Assembly (NCBI GenBank): GCA_903843965.1
Contig: CAIMRY010000031.1
Location: forward strand, 142,622-206,621
Reading direction: 5' to 3'
DNA length: 64,000 nt
Source: an uncultured delta proteobacterium
GTDB taxonomy: Bacteria; Desulfobacterota; Desulfovibrionia; Desulfovibrionales; Desulfovibrionaceae
Shown: piece by piece, positions 17,253 through 27,859 of the stretch
Position numbering within the stretch: position 1 is the stretch's first letter
Layout: every line of letters begins with the position of its first letter
Made by a program: the position numbers and the translations under genes
The notes under the pieces: generated by a model
The model's database searches: none
What the model was told of the DNA's origin: nothing
The model's input: only the letters and a program-made list of their open reading frames with translations

Positions 17253-17903
17253 TTGCTGAACGTCAAGGAAATGCTCGATGAGCTGAACGCCTCGCCCTAC
17301 GAAGAGATCGAGATCAGAACGCCGCACACCGGCGTGGTGGACTTTGTGGGCCTTGCCCCCGGCGACCGCGTTGCCGGCCCCTCCGGCAAGTGGCTGGAGC
17401 GTCCGGGCACGCTTTTGGCCAACCTGACCCGTGAGAAGAACAAGAAGTCCATCTGCGCCACGCAGAAGGGCCAGGTCATGGACATCCAGACCGCCCTGGA
17501 GGGCAGGTTCGTGGAGGCCGGGGAGCGGCTCATGACCATCCGCCACTTCCTGTCCAAGGAGGAGGTCATCGGGCGTATTTTGAAAAAGGCCCTGCACCTC
17601 TTCTGCGCCCCGGAGCGCGCCAAGTACTATTTCGTCCCTGAGATCGACGCCAAGATCAAGGCCGGGGGCGAGCAGTCGGTGAAGGTGCGCGAGGGGCTGG
17701 ATATGTTCATCGTCTCGCGCATGAAGCGGGAGACCGCGCTTTCGTATACCGGGCCGCAGGGCATCATCTACGCCGTGTACTTCCAGCAGGGCGACAACGT
17801 GGACGGCGGCCAGCCGCTCATCGGCGTATGTCCGGAAAACCAGCTCACCCTCATCCAGGACGTGGTCAACCGCGTGCATGGCGAGTGGGAAGAGCGGGAC
17901 TAG
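17253..17903 (+). CDS. Double-barrel biotinyl/lipoyl-type carrier protein
   Basis: A 216-residue protein starting at TTG 17253 behind AGGGG. It has two half-barrels of the biotinyl/lipoyl type. The first is near residues 22-97 (TPHTGVVDFVGLAPGD), with Lys62 in TREKNKK at the usual modification site. The second is near 140-195, reading SRMKRE (Lys158) then GIIYAVYFQQGDNVDGGQPLIGV. The classic AMKM motif is absent; the second barrel keeps Met-Lys. Position between the carboxyltransferase and a small gene suggests it is the carboxyl carrier of this cluster, with Lys158 the better biotin site. That assignment is inference. Confidence 0.6.
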   Translation: MLNVKEMLDELNASPYEEIEIRTPHTGVVDFVGLAPGDRVAGPSGKWLERPGTLLANLTREKNKKSICATQKGQVMDIQTALEGRFVEAGERLMTIRHFLSKEEVIGRILKKALHLFCAPERAKYYFVPEIDAKIKAGGEQSVKVREGLDMFIVSRMKRETALSYTGPQGIIYAVYFQQGDNVDGGQPLIGVCPENQLTLIQDVVNRVHGEWEERD

Positions 17904-17913
17904 GAGCAAGCGC

Positions 17914-18294
17914 ATGGGCCGCACCCTGCAGATCCGCGTTTCAGCCTCGACCTTTGACCCGGCCGAGGTGGAGCGCCGTTGGCCCCGGCTTTCGGCCCTG
18001 GCCTTCAGCCCCGTGGCGGTGAAGGTTCCGGCCTTGCCGCCGGAAACGCGCGGCGTGCAGGAGCTGGTCACGCACCTGGCCGACCGCCTGGAGATCGGCC
18101 TGCTGCCCGCCGAGGCCGCGCGCGCCCTGGCCGGGGGCATCACAAGGGCCGCGGCGGCCCGGGCCAGGCTGGAGGCAGAGCTGGCCGACTGGAATGCCCG
18201 CGCTGCAAACGGGCTGACAGACCAGATCGAGGACGCCCTGGACGAGCTGGAGTCCCTGGCCAGGCAACTCAAGGATCAGCCTGGACTGGACTAG
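17914..18294 (+). CDS. Uncharacterised 126-residue protein of the carboxylase cluster
   Basis: I do not recognise the family. The start is ATG 17914 with AGGAG 7 bases upstream, 10 bp after the carrier gene, so it is the fourth gene of the same transcript. The N-terminal third is strand-like (GRTLQIRVSASTFDPAEVERRW). The C-terminal two thirds are Ala/Leu/Glu-rich and probably a helical hairpin or coiled coil. There is no signal peptide or membrane helix. The context suggests an accessory or assembly factor for the carboxylase. Confidence 0.6.
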   Translation: MGRTLQIRVSASTFDPAEVERRWPRLSALAFSPVAVKVPALPPETRGVQELVTHLADRLEIGLLPAEAARALAGGITRAAAARARLEAELADWNARAANGLTDQIEDALDELESLARQLKDQPGLD

Positions 18295-18350
18295 CGGCTT
18301 CTGGTATTCCGTCGACGGAGAACACATATCCCCGCAAGGAGTTCAAAAAT

Positions 18351-18890
18351 ATGGCTGGCAGCTTGAATAAAGTGATTCTTGTTGGGCACCTGGGGCAGGA
18401 CCCGAAAATTTCCTACGCGCAGTCCGGCCTGCCCATCGCCAACATGCGCCTGGCCACCAGCGAGCGCATCCGCGACAAGGACGGCCAGTACACCGAGCGC
18501 ACCGACTGGCACACCATCGTGACCTTTGACAAGCAGGCCGACTTCTGCGGCAAGTACCTGGCCAAGGGCTCGCTGATCCTGGTCGAGGGCCGTTTGCAGA
18601 CCCGCAAGTGGCAGGACAAGGAAGGTCAGGACCGCTATTCCACTGAGGTTGTGGCCCAGCGCGTGCAGGCCCTTGGACCCCGTCCGGGCGGCGGCCAGGG
18701 CGGCCAGGGCAGCGAAGGCGGCGGCTACGCCCCGCGCCCGCAGAATGCCCAGCAGGGCGGACAACAGGGGGGGCAGCAGGGTGGACAAGGCGGCCAGCAG
18801 GGCGGCCAGAAACCGCCGTTCCACGACGAGGAGGACCTCGGCCCGGCGTTCCCATCCGAGGCCAGCGGCATGGACGACGTGCCGTTTTAA
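18351..18890 (+). CDS. ssb: Single-stranded DNA-binding protein
   Basis: SSB coats single-stranded DNA during replication, repair and recombination. The OB-fold occupies residues 1-110, beginning MAGSLNKVILVGHLGQDP and including RTDWHTIVTF and GSLILVEGRLQTRKW. The 70-residue linker is very rich in Gly and Gln (repeats of GGQQ), from a short DNA repeat near 18755-18810. The acidic tip GMDDVPF is the partner-binding tail. The start ATG has AAGGAG 9 bases upstream. It ends just before an unusual block of palindromes that includes its terminator. Confidence 0.96.
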   Translation: MAGSLNKVILVGHLGQDPKISYAQSGLPIANMRLATSERIRDKDGQYTERTDWHTIVTFDKQADFCGKYLAKGSLILVEGRLQTRKWQDKEGQDRYSTEVVAQRVQALGPRPGGGQGGQGSEGGGYAPRPQNAQQGGQQGGQQGGQGGQQGGQKPPFHDEEDLGPAFPSEASGMDDVPF

Positions 18891-18900
18891 GGAACGGTAA

Positions 18901-19137
18901 AGCCTCCGGCGGCCGGGGGGAATGATTCCCCCCGAACCCCCTCGTACAAGGCAAAGGGCCGGGTCGAGCTATCGCTCTTCCCGGCCCTTCGCCTTGAGAT
19001 GGGTTTCCGGAAGGCGAAGTGGTTCGTCTCCCCTTGAATGCTCAAAGCAAGCGGGGCAGCCCGGCGTCTTCGCCGGGCTGCCCCGCTTGCGTACTGGGGA
19101 TTCCAAAGGGCCTCAGGCCCTTTGGCCGCCGGAGGCT
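18901..19137. repeat. Pair of inverted modular palindromic elements between convergent genes
   Basis: The segment begins with AGCCTCCGGCGGCC (18901-18914) and ends with its exact reverse complement (19124-19137). Between these lie four palindromes: 18915-18933, 18948-18963 with 18980-18995, 19047-19065 with 19072-19090 (a perfect 19-bp stem), and 19103-19112 with 19116-19125. Read outward-in on each strand, both ends share one layout: 14-base head, variable hairpin, GAAC/TCCCC, then GTAC. This looks like two copies of an extragenic palindromic element in opposite orientation. Confidence 0.75.
18948..18995 (+). terminator. Probable terminator hairpin after ssb
   Basis: A 16-base arm at 18948-18963 pairs with 18980-18995 with one mismatch, leaving a 16-base loop. 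It is 57 bases after the ssb stop. There is no long T run, so termination efficiency is uncertain. Confidence 0.5.
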
Positions 19138-19143
19138 CTACTC

Positions 19144-19566
19144 TTATTTCCCGCCCAGCGCCACCCGCTCCAAATCCAGCTCGGTCAGCAAATCAATGAG
19201 CGTCCAGCCCACGCTCGTGGGCGTGAGCGTGGCCCAGTTCTGGCGCGGCAGGCTGAGGTGCTTCCAGGCGGCCATGAAGGTGTTCAGTTCCTTTTCCGTC
19301 AGGCCGGAGAGGATGACCGCGCGCGGCAGCGGGCTGTCCTGGCCCTGGCCGTAGCCGCCTTCCTCGGCCAGGATCTCGCCCACCGGGCGGTCCATGTCCG
19401 CCGCACCCGCAAACAGCGCGGGCATATCCCCGAAATTCCAACGGACCATCATGGCCAGCAGGATGTCCTGCTCCGCAGCGGCATAGCCGCAGGCCAGGCA
19501 GCGGCGCGGGCCGTACAGGCGCTTTTTGGCGCTGTTTTTTATTTTGGAGAAGCCGGGAGCTGGCAT
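19144..19566 (-). CDS. DUF3783-like protein
   Basis: A 140-residue soluble protein. The C-terminal half (about 80-135) shows the pattern PRAVILSGLTEKELNTFM ... ATLTPTSVGWTLIDLL, typical of DUF3783, a domain of unknown function. The N-terminus has a short basic stretch and CLACGYAAAEQD. The start overlaps the end of the upstream membrane protein gene by 28 bp, so the two are cotranscribed and probably translationally coupled. No molecular role can be stated. Confidence 0.7.
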   Translation of the reverse strand: MPAPGFSKIKNSAKKRLYGPRRCLACGYAAAEQDILLAMMVRWNFGDMPALFAGAADMDRPVGEILAEEGGYGQGQDSPLPRAVILSGLTEKELNTFMAAWKHLSLPRQNWATLTPTSVGWTLIDLLTELDLERVALGGK

Positions 19567-20429
19567 GGCGGCTCATACGTCCTGGAGGTAATGGTGTAGA
19601 AGCGGTTGGAGGCGTAAGTCAGGCACACGGCGAAGAGCATGGCGCCCACGCCCATGATGACCGAGAGGGTGGCGTCCGCCGTGAGGGCCATGCGGATGAA
19701 CAGCGTGGACAGGGCGAAGCCGGAGTTGCGGAAGATGGCATGGAATTCCGGCATGTAGCGTTGGGCGATGAGCACGATGAGGATGTCCGTGAAGATGAGC
19801 ACGGTGTAGAAGTCGTGGAACACGTCGAAGTGTGGCTGCCCGAGCAGGATGAGCAAGGCGTTGTACAGGCCCATGCACAGAAACGAGCCCAGGACGAGCA
19901 GCGCCACCATCTTCTTGGCTGCGATGAACTTTTCCAGGATGTCCGGGGCCCAGTGCTTGGGTGCGCAACGCTGGGCATAGTTGTAGGCCCCCAGCAGAAT
20001 GAAGACCACCAGCGCGCCGCCCCCGTCCGTGGCCAGGCGGATGAGCACGTCCGTGTGGCCCGTGATGTCGATGGGAAAGGGCAGGTTGGTCAGTTCCTTG
20101 AAGGCGTTGCGCAAGAGGATCAGCGCCATGATCTCGAACTGCTTGCCCACGGATTTGGACGTGGACTTGGGCAGCGAGAACACCAGGTCCACCACCTCCA
20201 GCACCAGGACCAGGGTGAAGGTCTGGGTCACGGCGTCGAAGCGGTTCATGGAGATGCTCCGGCCCAGAAACGCAGGCAGCCAGCCCAGACTGTTCATCTC
20301 GATGAACGTCAGCGCCGTCAGGAAGTAGAGTATCAGCGCCTTGCCCACGCCGCGGCGCATGGGTTCGGACTCGGCCATGGCCTGCAAAAGGTCGAAAGAC
20401 CGGATGAGCGGACGGGTGAGGGCGTTCAT
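19539..20429 (-). CDS. Uncharacterised multi-pass inner-membrane protein
   Basis: A 296-residue protein that I do not recognise. Hydrophobic segments are visible near residues 32-52, 68-88, 133-150, 170-192, 205-222 and 240-272, suggesting six or so membrane helices. A cytosolic-looking stretch (LPKSTSKSVGKQFEIMALILL) carries basic residues. It lies 21 bp after the SWIM-SNF2 gene and overlaps the DUF3783 gene, so the three form an operon. Nothing in the sequence indicates a transported substrate. Confidence 0.7.
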   Translation of the reverse strand: MNALTRPLIRSFDLLQAMAESEPMRRGVGKALILYFLTALTFIEMNSLGWLPAFLGRSISMNRFDAVTQTFTLVLVLEVVDLVFSLPKSTSKSVGKQFEIMALILLRNAFKELTNLPFPIDITGHTDVLIRLATDGGGALVVFILLGAYNYAQRCAPKHWAPDILEKFIAAKKMVALLVLGSFLCMGLYNALLILLGQPHFDVFHDFYTVLIFTDILIVLIAQRYMPEFHAIFRNSGFALSTLFIRMALTADATLSVIMGVGAMLFAVCLTYASNRFYTITSRTYEPPCQLPASPK

Positions 20430-20450
20430 GGGGGCTGTGCTCCAGGCCGC

Positions 20451-23400
20451 CTAGACCTCGAAGAGCATCTCCAGGTCGTCGCGCGTCAGGGACTTGAAGG
20501 CCGACTGGCCGGGGATGATGGACTCGGCCACGTCCTTCTTCATTTCCTGGAGTTTCAAGATCTTTTCCTCCACCGTGTTCTGGCAGATCATCTTGTAGGC
20601 GAAGACCTGCCGTTTTTGGCCGATGCGGTGGGTGCGGTCCGTGGCCTGGTTCTCCACCGCCGGGTTCCACCACGGGTCGTAGTGGATGACGTAGTCCGCG
20701 CTGGTCAGGTTGAGCCCCGTGCCGCCCGCCTTGAGCGAGATCAGGAAGATCGGAATCTCCGGGGTGTCGTTGAACTTGTCCACCTGCTCGAAGCGGTCCT
20801 TGCTGGAGCCGTCGAGGTAGGCGAAGGGCACCTCGCGTATCTGCAGCCAGGAGCGGATGATGTGCAGCATCTGTACGAACTGCGAGAACACCAGCACCTT
20901 GTGCCCGCCTTCCACGATGTCGGTCACCAGATCCTTGAAGGCGTCGAACTTGCCCGAGGGCAGGTTGGTGTTGATGCCCGGGATGTCCAGCTTGAGGAGG
21001 CGCGGGTGGCAGCAGATCTGGCGCAGCTTGAGCAGCGCGTCCAGGATGGACATCTGGCTCTTGGCCAGGCCCTTCTCGTCCACGTCCTTCAGCACCTGGG
21101 CCTTGAGCCTGGCGGCCAGGGCCCCGTAGAGGTCGCGCTGCTCGTCGGCCAGTTCGCAGTAGTGCGTGGTTTCGATCTTGGGCGGCAGGTCCTTGGCCAC
21201 CTCGTTCTTGGTGCGCCGCAGGATGAACGGCTTCACGCGGGAGCGCAGGTAGTCCAGGGTTTCTTCGTCGGCGTCCTTGATGGGCTTGACGATGCCGCGT
21301 TGGAAGGCGTGCTGCGAGCCCAAAAAGCCGGGCATGAGGAATTCGAACAGGCTCCAGAGCTCGAAGAGGTTGTTCTCAATGGGCGTGCCGGACAGGCACA
21401 GGCGCATCTCCGCGTCGAGCCTGCGCACGGAGCGGGCCGTGATGGTGTTGGGGTTCTTGATGTTCTGGGCCTCGTCCAGGATGACCACCGTGTACTTGTA
21501 CTTGCACAGCTCCTCCAGGTCGCGGCGCAGCAGGGCGTAGGTGGTGATGATCAGGTCCGAGTCCTTGATGCGGATGAACAGGTCGTCGCGCTTGGCGCCG
21601 TAGATGGTCAGCCTGGTCATGGCGGGCACGAACTTCGCGGCCTCGCGCTCCCAGTTGGGCAGCACGCTGGTGGGCACCACGATGAGGTTGGGGCCCTTGC
21701 CTCCGCGCTCCTTGAGCGAGAGCAGGAAGGCCAGGGTCTGCACGGTCTTGCCCAGGCCCATTTCGTCGGCCAATATGCCGCCGAAGCCGTAGTCGCGCAG
21801 GAAGTTCAGGTAGCTCATGCCCATGACCTGGTAGGGGCGCAGGGTGGCGTTCAGGCCCCTGGGCGGGGGCAGCTGGCGTATCTGCTGGAAGTTGCTAATC
21901 TTCTCGCGCAGTTTCACGAAATAGGCGTCGGTCTTGGCGCCGGGCATGTCGTCCAGCAGGTTGTCCAGCACCGGGGCCTCGAACTGCTGGAACTTTTTCT
22001 GCGGCGGCTTCTCCGGGTCAAAGCCCAGGGCCTTGAGCTTGTGGCCTAGGCGCCGCAGCCAGGACTCCGGCAGGCTGGTGTACGAGCCGTCCTTGAGCTG
22101 GACATAGCGCTTCTTCTGGACCCAGGCCTTCCAGATCTCCTCGATGGGCACCTTCTGGTCGTCGTACTGCACGGTCAGGTCAAGGGTGAACCACTTGTTC
22201 TCCTCGTCGCTCTTGACCTCGGCGATGATCTCCGGCTTGCTCAGGCGCACCTTGTAGCGCGTCAGGTTCTGCTCGCCGTAGACGCGGTAGCCCTCGACCA
22301 GCATGGGGTAGAAGTCCAGCAGGAAGTTGATGGCCGCCTCCTGCTCCATGAACCAGGTGTGGTTGCTCCGGGGCTGAAAGCCCATGTGCTGGAGTTCGGC
22401 GAAGAGCACGGCCTCCTCGTCCTGAGCGCGGCGGACGAGGTAGCTCTTGTCGGCGTAGCGGTAGCTGCCGGTCTGCAGGTCCGGGTTGGGGCCGGGCAGC
22501 GTCACCTCGCCGTGGTCGGTGTCGTACATGCACTGGATCTTGAGCACCAAGAGGCTGCCTTCCTCGTCCAGGAAGAGCTTGGGGTTGAACTCCGCAGGCT
22601 GGAAGATCGGGCCCATGCGCTCCAGGAAGTCCTCCTGGCCGTAGAGGTCGGACACGGGGATCTTGGTCCACACCCGGTCCAGGTACTCGGAGATGTCGGC
22701 GTGGGGCACGATGGGCGCCTGCTCAACCATCTCCTGGATGAGCTCGGGGTCCAGCCCGGTCTGCACCGGGTGGAAGCTGCCCTTCCAGTACAGCCACAGG
22801 GGCAGCCGCCCGTAGAAATAAATCTCGTCCTCCCTGCGGATGGAGAAGGGCGGGCGATCCTCGCGCGAGAGCAGCAGGTCGAAGCCCAGGCCGTCCTCGG
22901 AAAGCTGCGGCGAGAGCTTGAGCTGGAGCGTCTTGTTCTCGATGCGCACGGGCTGGTCCGTGTCGCGCAGGTAGACGTAGTACTCGTTCTTGATGGCCCG
23001 GAAGAACCAGGAGTGCAGCCCTGCGGGCAGCTCCACCCGGTGGCCCTGGTAGTCCAGGTAGTGGGCGATCATGCCCGCCACCTTGGGCAGGCCGGGCGCG
23101 GTCTCGCACCAGTCCGGGTTCTTGATGATCTGCTCGAGCGTGATGTCCTGCTGGACGCTTGAGATGCCGCTCTTGTTCTGGCGGGCGCGGGCAAAGGAAA
23201 CCTGCAGGCGGCCGGGCTCCGGGAACAGGCGAAACACCAGGTAGTGCTTGCCTGGCTCGGGCTCAAGCTCGGTGGAGAAAAAGCTGCGGAAGGTCTGCCG
23301 CCAGTCCGTGCGGGGCTTGGGCATGTCGGCCTTTTTGGTGCTGGAGAGGGACTTGAGCATCTTGAGCGCTGTTGCGCCCACGTGGCGGCACACGCCGGAG

Positions 23401-23660
23401 AAGGAGTCCGGGCAGTTGCAGTAGGAATTGATGGTGCCGTCGCTTAGGTTGAGGCCAAGCTCGGAGGTGTAGATCTGGAAATCGTCGCCCTGCACCTGCC
23501 CGTCCACGTCCAGGAACTGGTCGCGCTGCTGGATGTCGAGCTTTTGCACGCCATCGGACTCGACAATGGCGGCGGAATTCTCCACAATATAATCAGGGAT
23601 CGTTTCCCGGACAAAGCGGGTGAGGATCTCCCTGACCCTGTTTTCATCGGCGATGGGCAT
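20451..23660 (-). CDS. SWIM zinc-finger SNF2-family DNA-dependent ATPase (DEAD/DEAH helicase-like)
   Basis: A 1069-residue protein in three parts. A SWIM zinc finger lies near residues 80-98 (INSYCNCPDSFSGVCRHVG), which usually binds DNA or protein. A bacterial SNF2-associated middle region follows. The C-terminal SNF2 motor spans about 610-1060. Visible motor motifs are LADEMGLGKTVQTLAFLL (Walker A, about 630), ILDEAQNIKNP (DEAQ, about 728), LCLSGTPIENN, and the C-terminal VFSQFVQML and ATDRTHRIGQ. Such proteins remodel nucleoprotein complexes; the bacterial HepA/RapA relatives recycle RNA polymerase. The start at ATG 23660 lies 12 bases after AAGGAG. A longer frame upstream is unlikely. Confidence 0.9.
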   Translation of the reverse strand: MPIADENRVREILTRFVRETIPDYIVENSAAIVESDGVQKLDIQQRDQFLDVDGQVQGDDFQIYTSELGLNLSDGTINSYCNCPDSFSGVCRHVGATALKMLKSLSSTKKADMPKPRTDWRQTFRSFFSTELEPEPGKHYLVFRLFPEPGRLQVSFARARQNKSGISSVQQDITLEQIIKNPDWCETAPGLPKVAGMIAHYLDYQGHRVELPAGLHSWFFRAIKNEYYVYLRDTDQPVRIENKTLQLKLSPQLSEDGLGFDLLLSREDRPPFSIRREDEIYFYGRLPLWLYWKGSFHPVQTGLDPELIQEMVEQAPIVPHADISEYLDRVWTKIPVSDLYGQEDFLERMGPIFQPAEFNPKLFLDEEGSLLVLKIQCMYDTDHGEVTLPGPNPDLQTGSYRYADKSYLVRRAQDEEAVLFAELQHMGFQPRSNHTWFMEQEAAINFLLDFYPMLVEGYRVYGEQNLTRYKVRLSKPEIIAEVKSDEENKWFTLDLTVQYDDQKVPIEEIWKAWVQKKRYVQLKDGSYTSLPESWLRRLGHKLKALGFDPEKPPQKKFQQFEAPVLDNLLDDMPGAKTDAYFVKLREKISNFQQIRQLPPPRGLNATLRPYQVMGMSYLNFLRDYGFGGILADEMGLGKTVQTLAFLLSLKERGGKGPNLIVVPTSVLPNWEREAAKFVPAMTRLTIYGAKRDDLFIRIKDSDLIITTYALLRRDLEELCKYKYTVVILDEAQNIKNPNTITARSVRRLDAEMRLCLSGTPIENNLFELWSLFEFLMPGFLGSQHAFQRGIVKPIKDADEETLDYLRSRVKPFILRRTKNEVAKDLPPKIETTHYCELADEQRDLYGALAARLKAQVLKDVDEKGLAKSQMSILDALLKLRQICCHPRLLKLDIPGINTNLPSGKFDAFKDLVTDIVEGGHKVLVFSQFVQMLHIIRSWLQIREVPFAYLDGSSKDRFEQVDKFNDTPEIPIFLISLKAGGTGLNLTSADYVIHYDPWWNPAVENQATDRTHRIGQKRQVFAYKMICQNTVEEKILKLQEMKKDVAESIIPGQSAFKSLTRDDLEMLFEV

Positions 23661-23738
23661 GAAGCAGAAGACTCCTTGAGTGCTGCATATCACGTCTGAA
23701 ACGGCATGTTCCGCCGCCGCACCAGACGCGAATGATCG

Positions 23739-23766
23739 AGTATAGCAACAGCTGCCGCAAAAGCAA
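23739..23766 (-). promoter_or_regulatory. Promoter of the SWIM-SNF2 operon
   Basis: On the minus strand TTGCTT (23766-23761) is followed after 16 bases by TATACT (23744-23739), a five-of-six -10. It gives a leader of roughly 70 bases before ATG 23660. The -35 lies 8 bases from that of the divergent promoter. Confidence 0.55.
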
Positions 23767-23773
23767 GGGGTGC

Positions 23774-23802
23774 TTGGCTTTTTACGTGGTCTGGGCCATA
23801 GT
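23774..23802 (+). promoter_or_regulatory. Candidate promoter for the peptide-binding lipoprotein-rel transcript
   Basis: TTGGCT (23774-23779), 17-base spacer, CATAGT (23797-23802). Both boxes match consensus at four positions. The predicted leader is about 60 bases. Confidence 0.4.
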
Positions 23803-23868
23803 GGGGCCGACAGCGGCGCTTCGGCCATTCTATGCGCAAGGTTTCGGGATTTGGCAAGAGGATTGATG

Positions 23869-25544
23869 ATGCTTCTGATGCGAACACTGGCGCTCCTCGC
23901 GGGGCTGCTGCTTCTGGCCGCCTGTGGCCGGGGCGAGGGCAAACCGGCCCCCGCCGCTTCCGCTGGGCCCAAGGCGGCCCGCGCCGATGCCAGCCCCGGC
24001 GCGAATCCCGGCCCCCCGCGCTTCGGCGGCCGCCTGGTGGAGGCCACCATCGGCGAGCCGAGCAACCTGATCCCGCCCCTGGCCTCGGACTCCGCCTCCC
24101 ACGAGGTGGCCGACCTCATCTACGTGGGCCTGCTCAAATACGACAAGAACATCAATCTGGTGCCCCAGGCGGCGGAGTCCTTCGAGATACTGGAGGGCGG
24201 GCGGCTTTTGCGCTTCACCCTGAAAAAGGGCATCCGCTGGACCGACGGGCAGCCGCTGACCGCGCGCGACGTGGAGTTCACCTACAAGCTCATGATCGAC
24301 CCCAAGACGCCCACAGCCTACGCCGAGGACTTCCTGGCCGTGAAGGAATTCACGCTCACCGGCGAGTATTCCTTTGAGGTGCGCTACGACAAGCCCTTTG
24401 CCCGGGCGCTGGTCACCTGGGCCAGCTCCATCCTGCCCCGGCACCTGCTGGCGGGCCAGGACCTCTTGAAGACCCCGCTGGCGCGCCAGCCCGTGGGCGC
24501 GGGTCCGTACCTGCTCAAAAGCTGGACTGCGGGCGACCGTCTGGTGCTTCAGGCCAACCCCGACTACTTCGAGGGCCGCGCCTTCATCGACGAGGTTGTG
24601 CTGCGCGTCATCCCGGACCAGTCCACCCAGTTCATGGAGCTCAAGTCCGGCAACCTGGACGAGATCAACCTTTCGCCCGAGCAGTACCTGTACCAGACCG
24701 GGGGCCAGGACTGGGCGGCCAATTTCCGCAAGTTCCAGTACGTGGCCTCGGCCTACACCTACCTCGGGTTCAACCTGAAGAGCAGTCTCTTCGCTGACGT
24801 GCGCGTGCGCCGGGCCATCAACCACGCGCTCAACAAGGACGAGATCGTGCGCGGGGTGCTCTCCGGCCTGGGTCAGGCGGCCAACGGACCCTACAAGCCC
24901 GGCACCTGGGCCTATGACGCGAAGATTCCGGCCAACGAGTACGACCCGGCCTTGGCCAGGCGGCTTTTGGCCGAGGCCGGCTGGTCCCGCCCCGCGCCGG
25001 ACGGCCCGCTGGTGGACAAAGGCGGGCGGCCCTTCGCCTTCACCATCCTGACCAACCAGGGCAACAGCCAGCGCATCAAGACGGCCATCATCGTCCAGAG
25101 CAGGCTTAAGGCCCTGGGCATCAAGGTCGAGATACGCACCGTGGAGTGGGCCGCCTTCATCAAGGAGTTCGTGGACAAAGGCCGCTTCGACGCCATCATC
25201 CTGGGCTGGAACATTGTCCAGGACCCGGACCTCTATGATGTCTGGCACTCGTCCAAGGCCGTGCCCGGCGGGCTCAACTTCGTGGGCTACAAGAACCCCG
25301 AGCTGGACGACCTGCTGGAGCGCGGCCGCAGGCTGCTGGACCAGAAAAAGCGCAAGCCCATCTACGACCGCATCCAGGAGATCTTCCACGAGGATCAGCC
25401 CTACTGCTTCCTCTACGTGCCCAATGCCCTGCCCATGGTCCACGCCCGGGTGCAGGGCATCGAGCCCGCGCCGGCCGGCATCTCCTACAACTTCATCCGC
25501 TGGTGGATTACTGGGGCCGGACAGGGCCCGGAGCTGACACAATA

Positions 25545-25545
<1 letters not shown>
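23869..25545 (+). CDS. ABC-type peptide-binding lipoprotein (SBP family 5)
   Basis: A 558-residue extracytoplasmic solute-binding protein of the oligopeptide/nickel family. It has a lipoprotein signal with LLLLAAC, so it is anchored by the lipidated Cys. Family signatures are PSNLIPPLASDSASHEVADL, FTLKKGIRWTDGQPLTARDV and VGAGPYLLKSW. RVRRAINHALNKDEIVRGVL lies in the second lobe. Two ATGs three bases apart are possible starts; the second (23869) has better spacing from AGAGGA. No permease genes are adjacent. Instead rel follows immediately with a 1-bp overlap (TAATG), which couples its expression to that of a peptide-sensing or peptide-uptake protein. Confidence 0.9.
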
Positions 25546-27719
<2,174 letters not shown>

Positions 27720-27859
27720 GGCCGCACGCGCAGTCGTTCGAGCCGTAGCCACGCAACAATCTGCGCCGCCGGTCACGCCTCCAAAGCGGGCGGGAGCAGG
27801 GCCAACGGAGACGTGTGAAGACGTGCGGGGACGGGCTGGTGGAGTGGCCTTGCGCCGCC

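Noticed and set aside
14870..17266. Open frame of about 800 codons on the minus strand opposite the carboxyltransferase gene
   Set aside because: Antisense to a gene with certain AccA/AccD motifs; no motif of its own.
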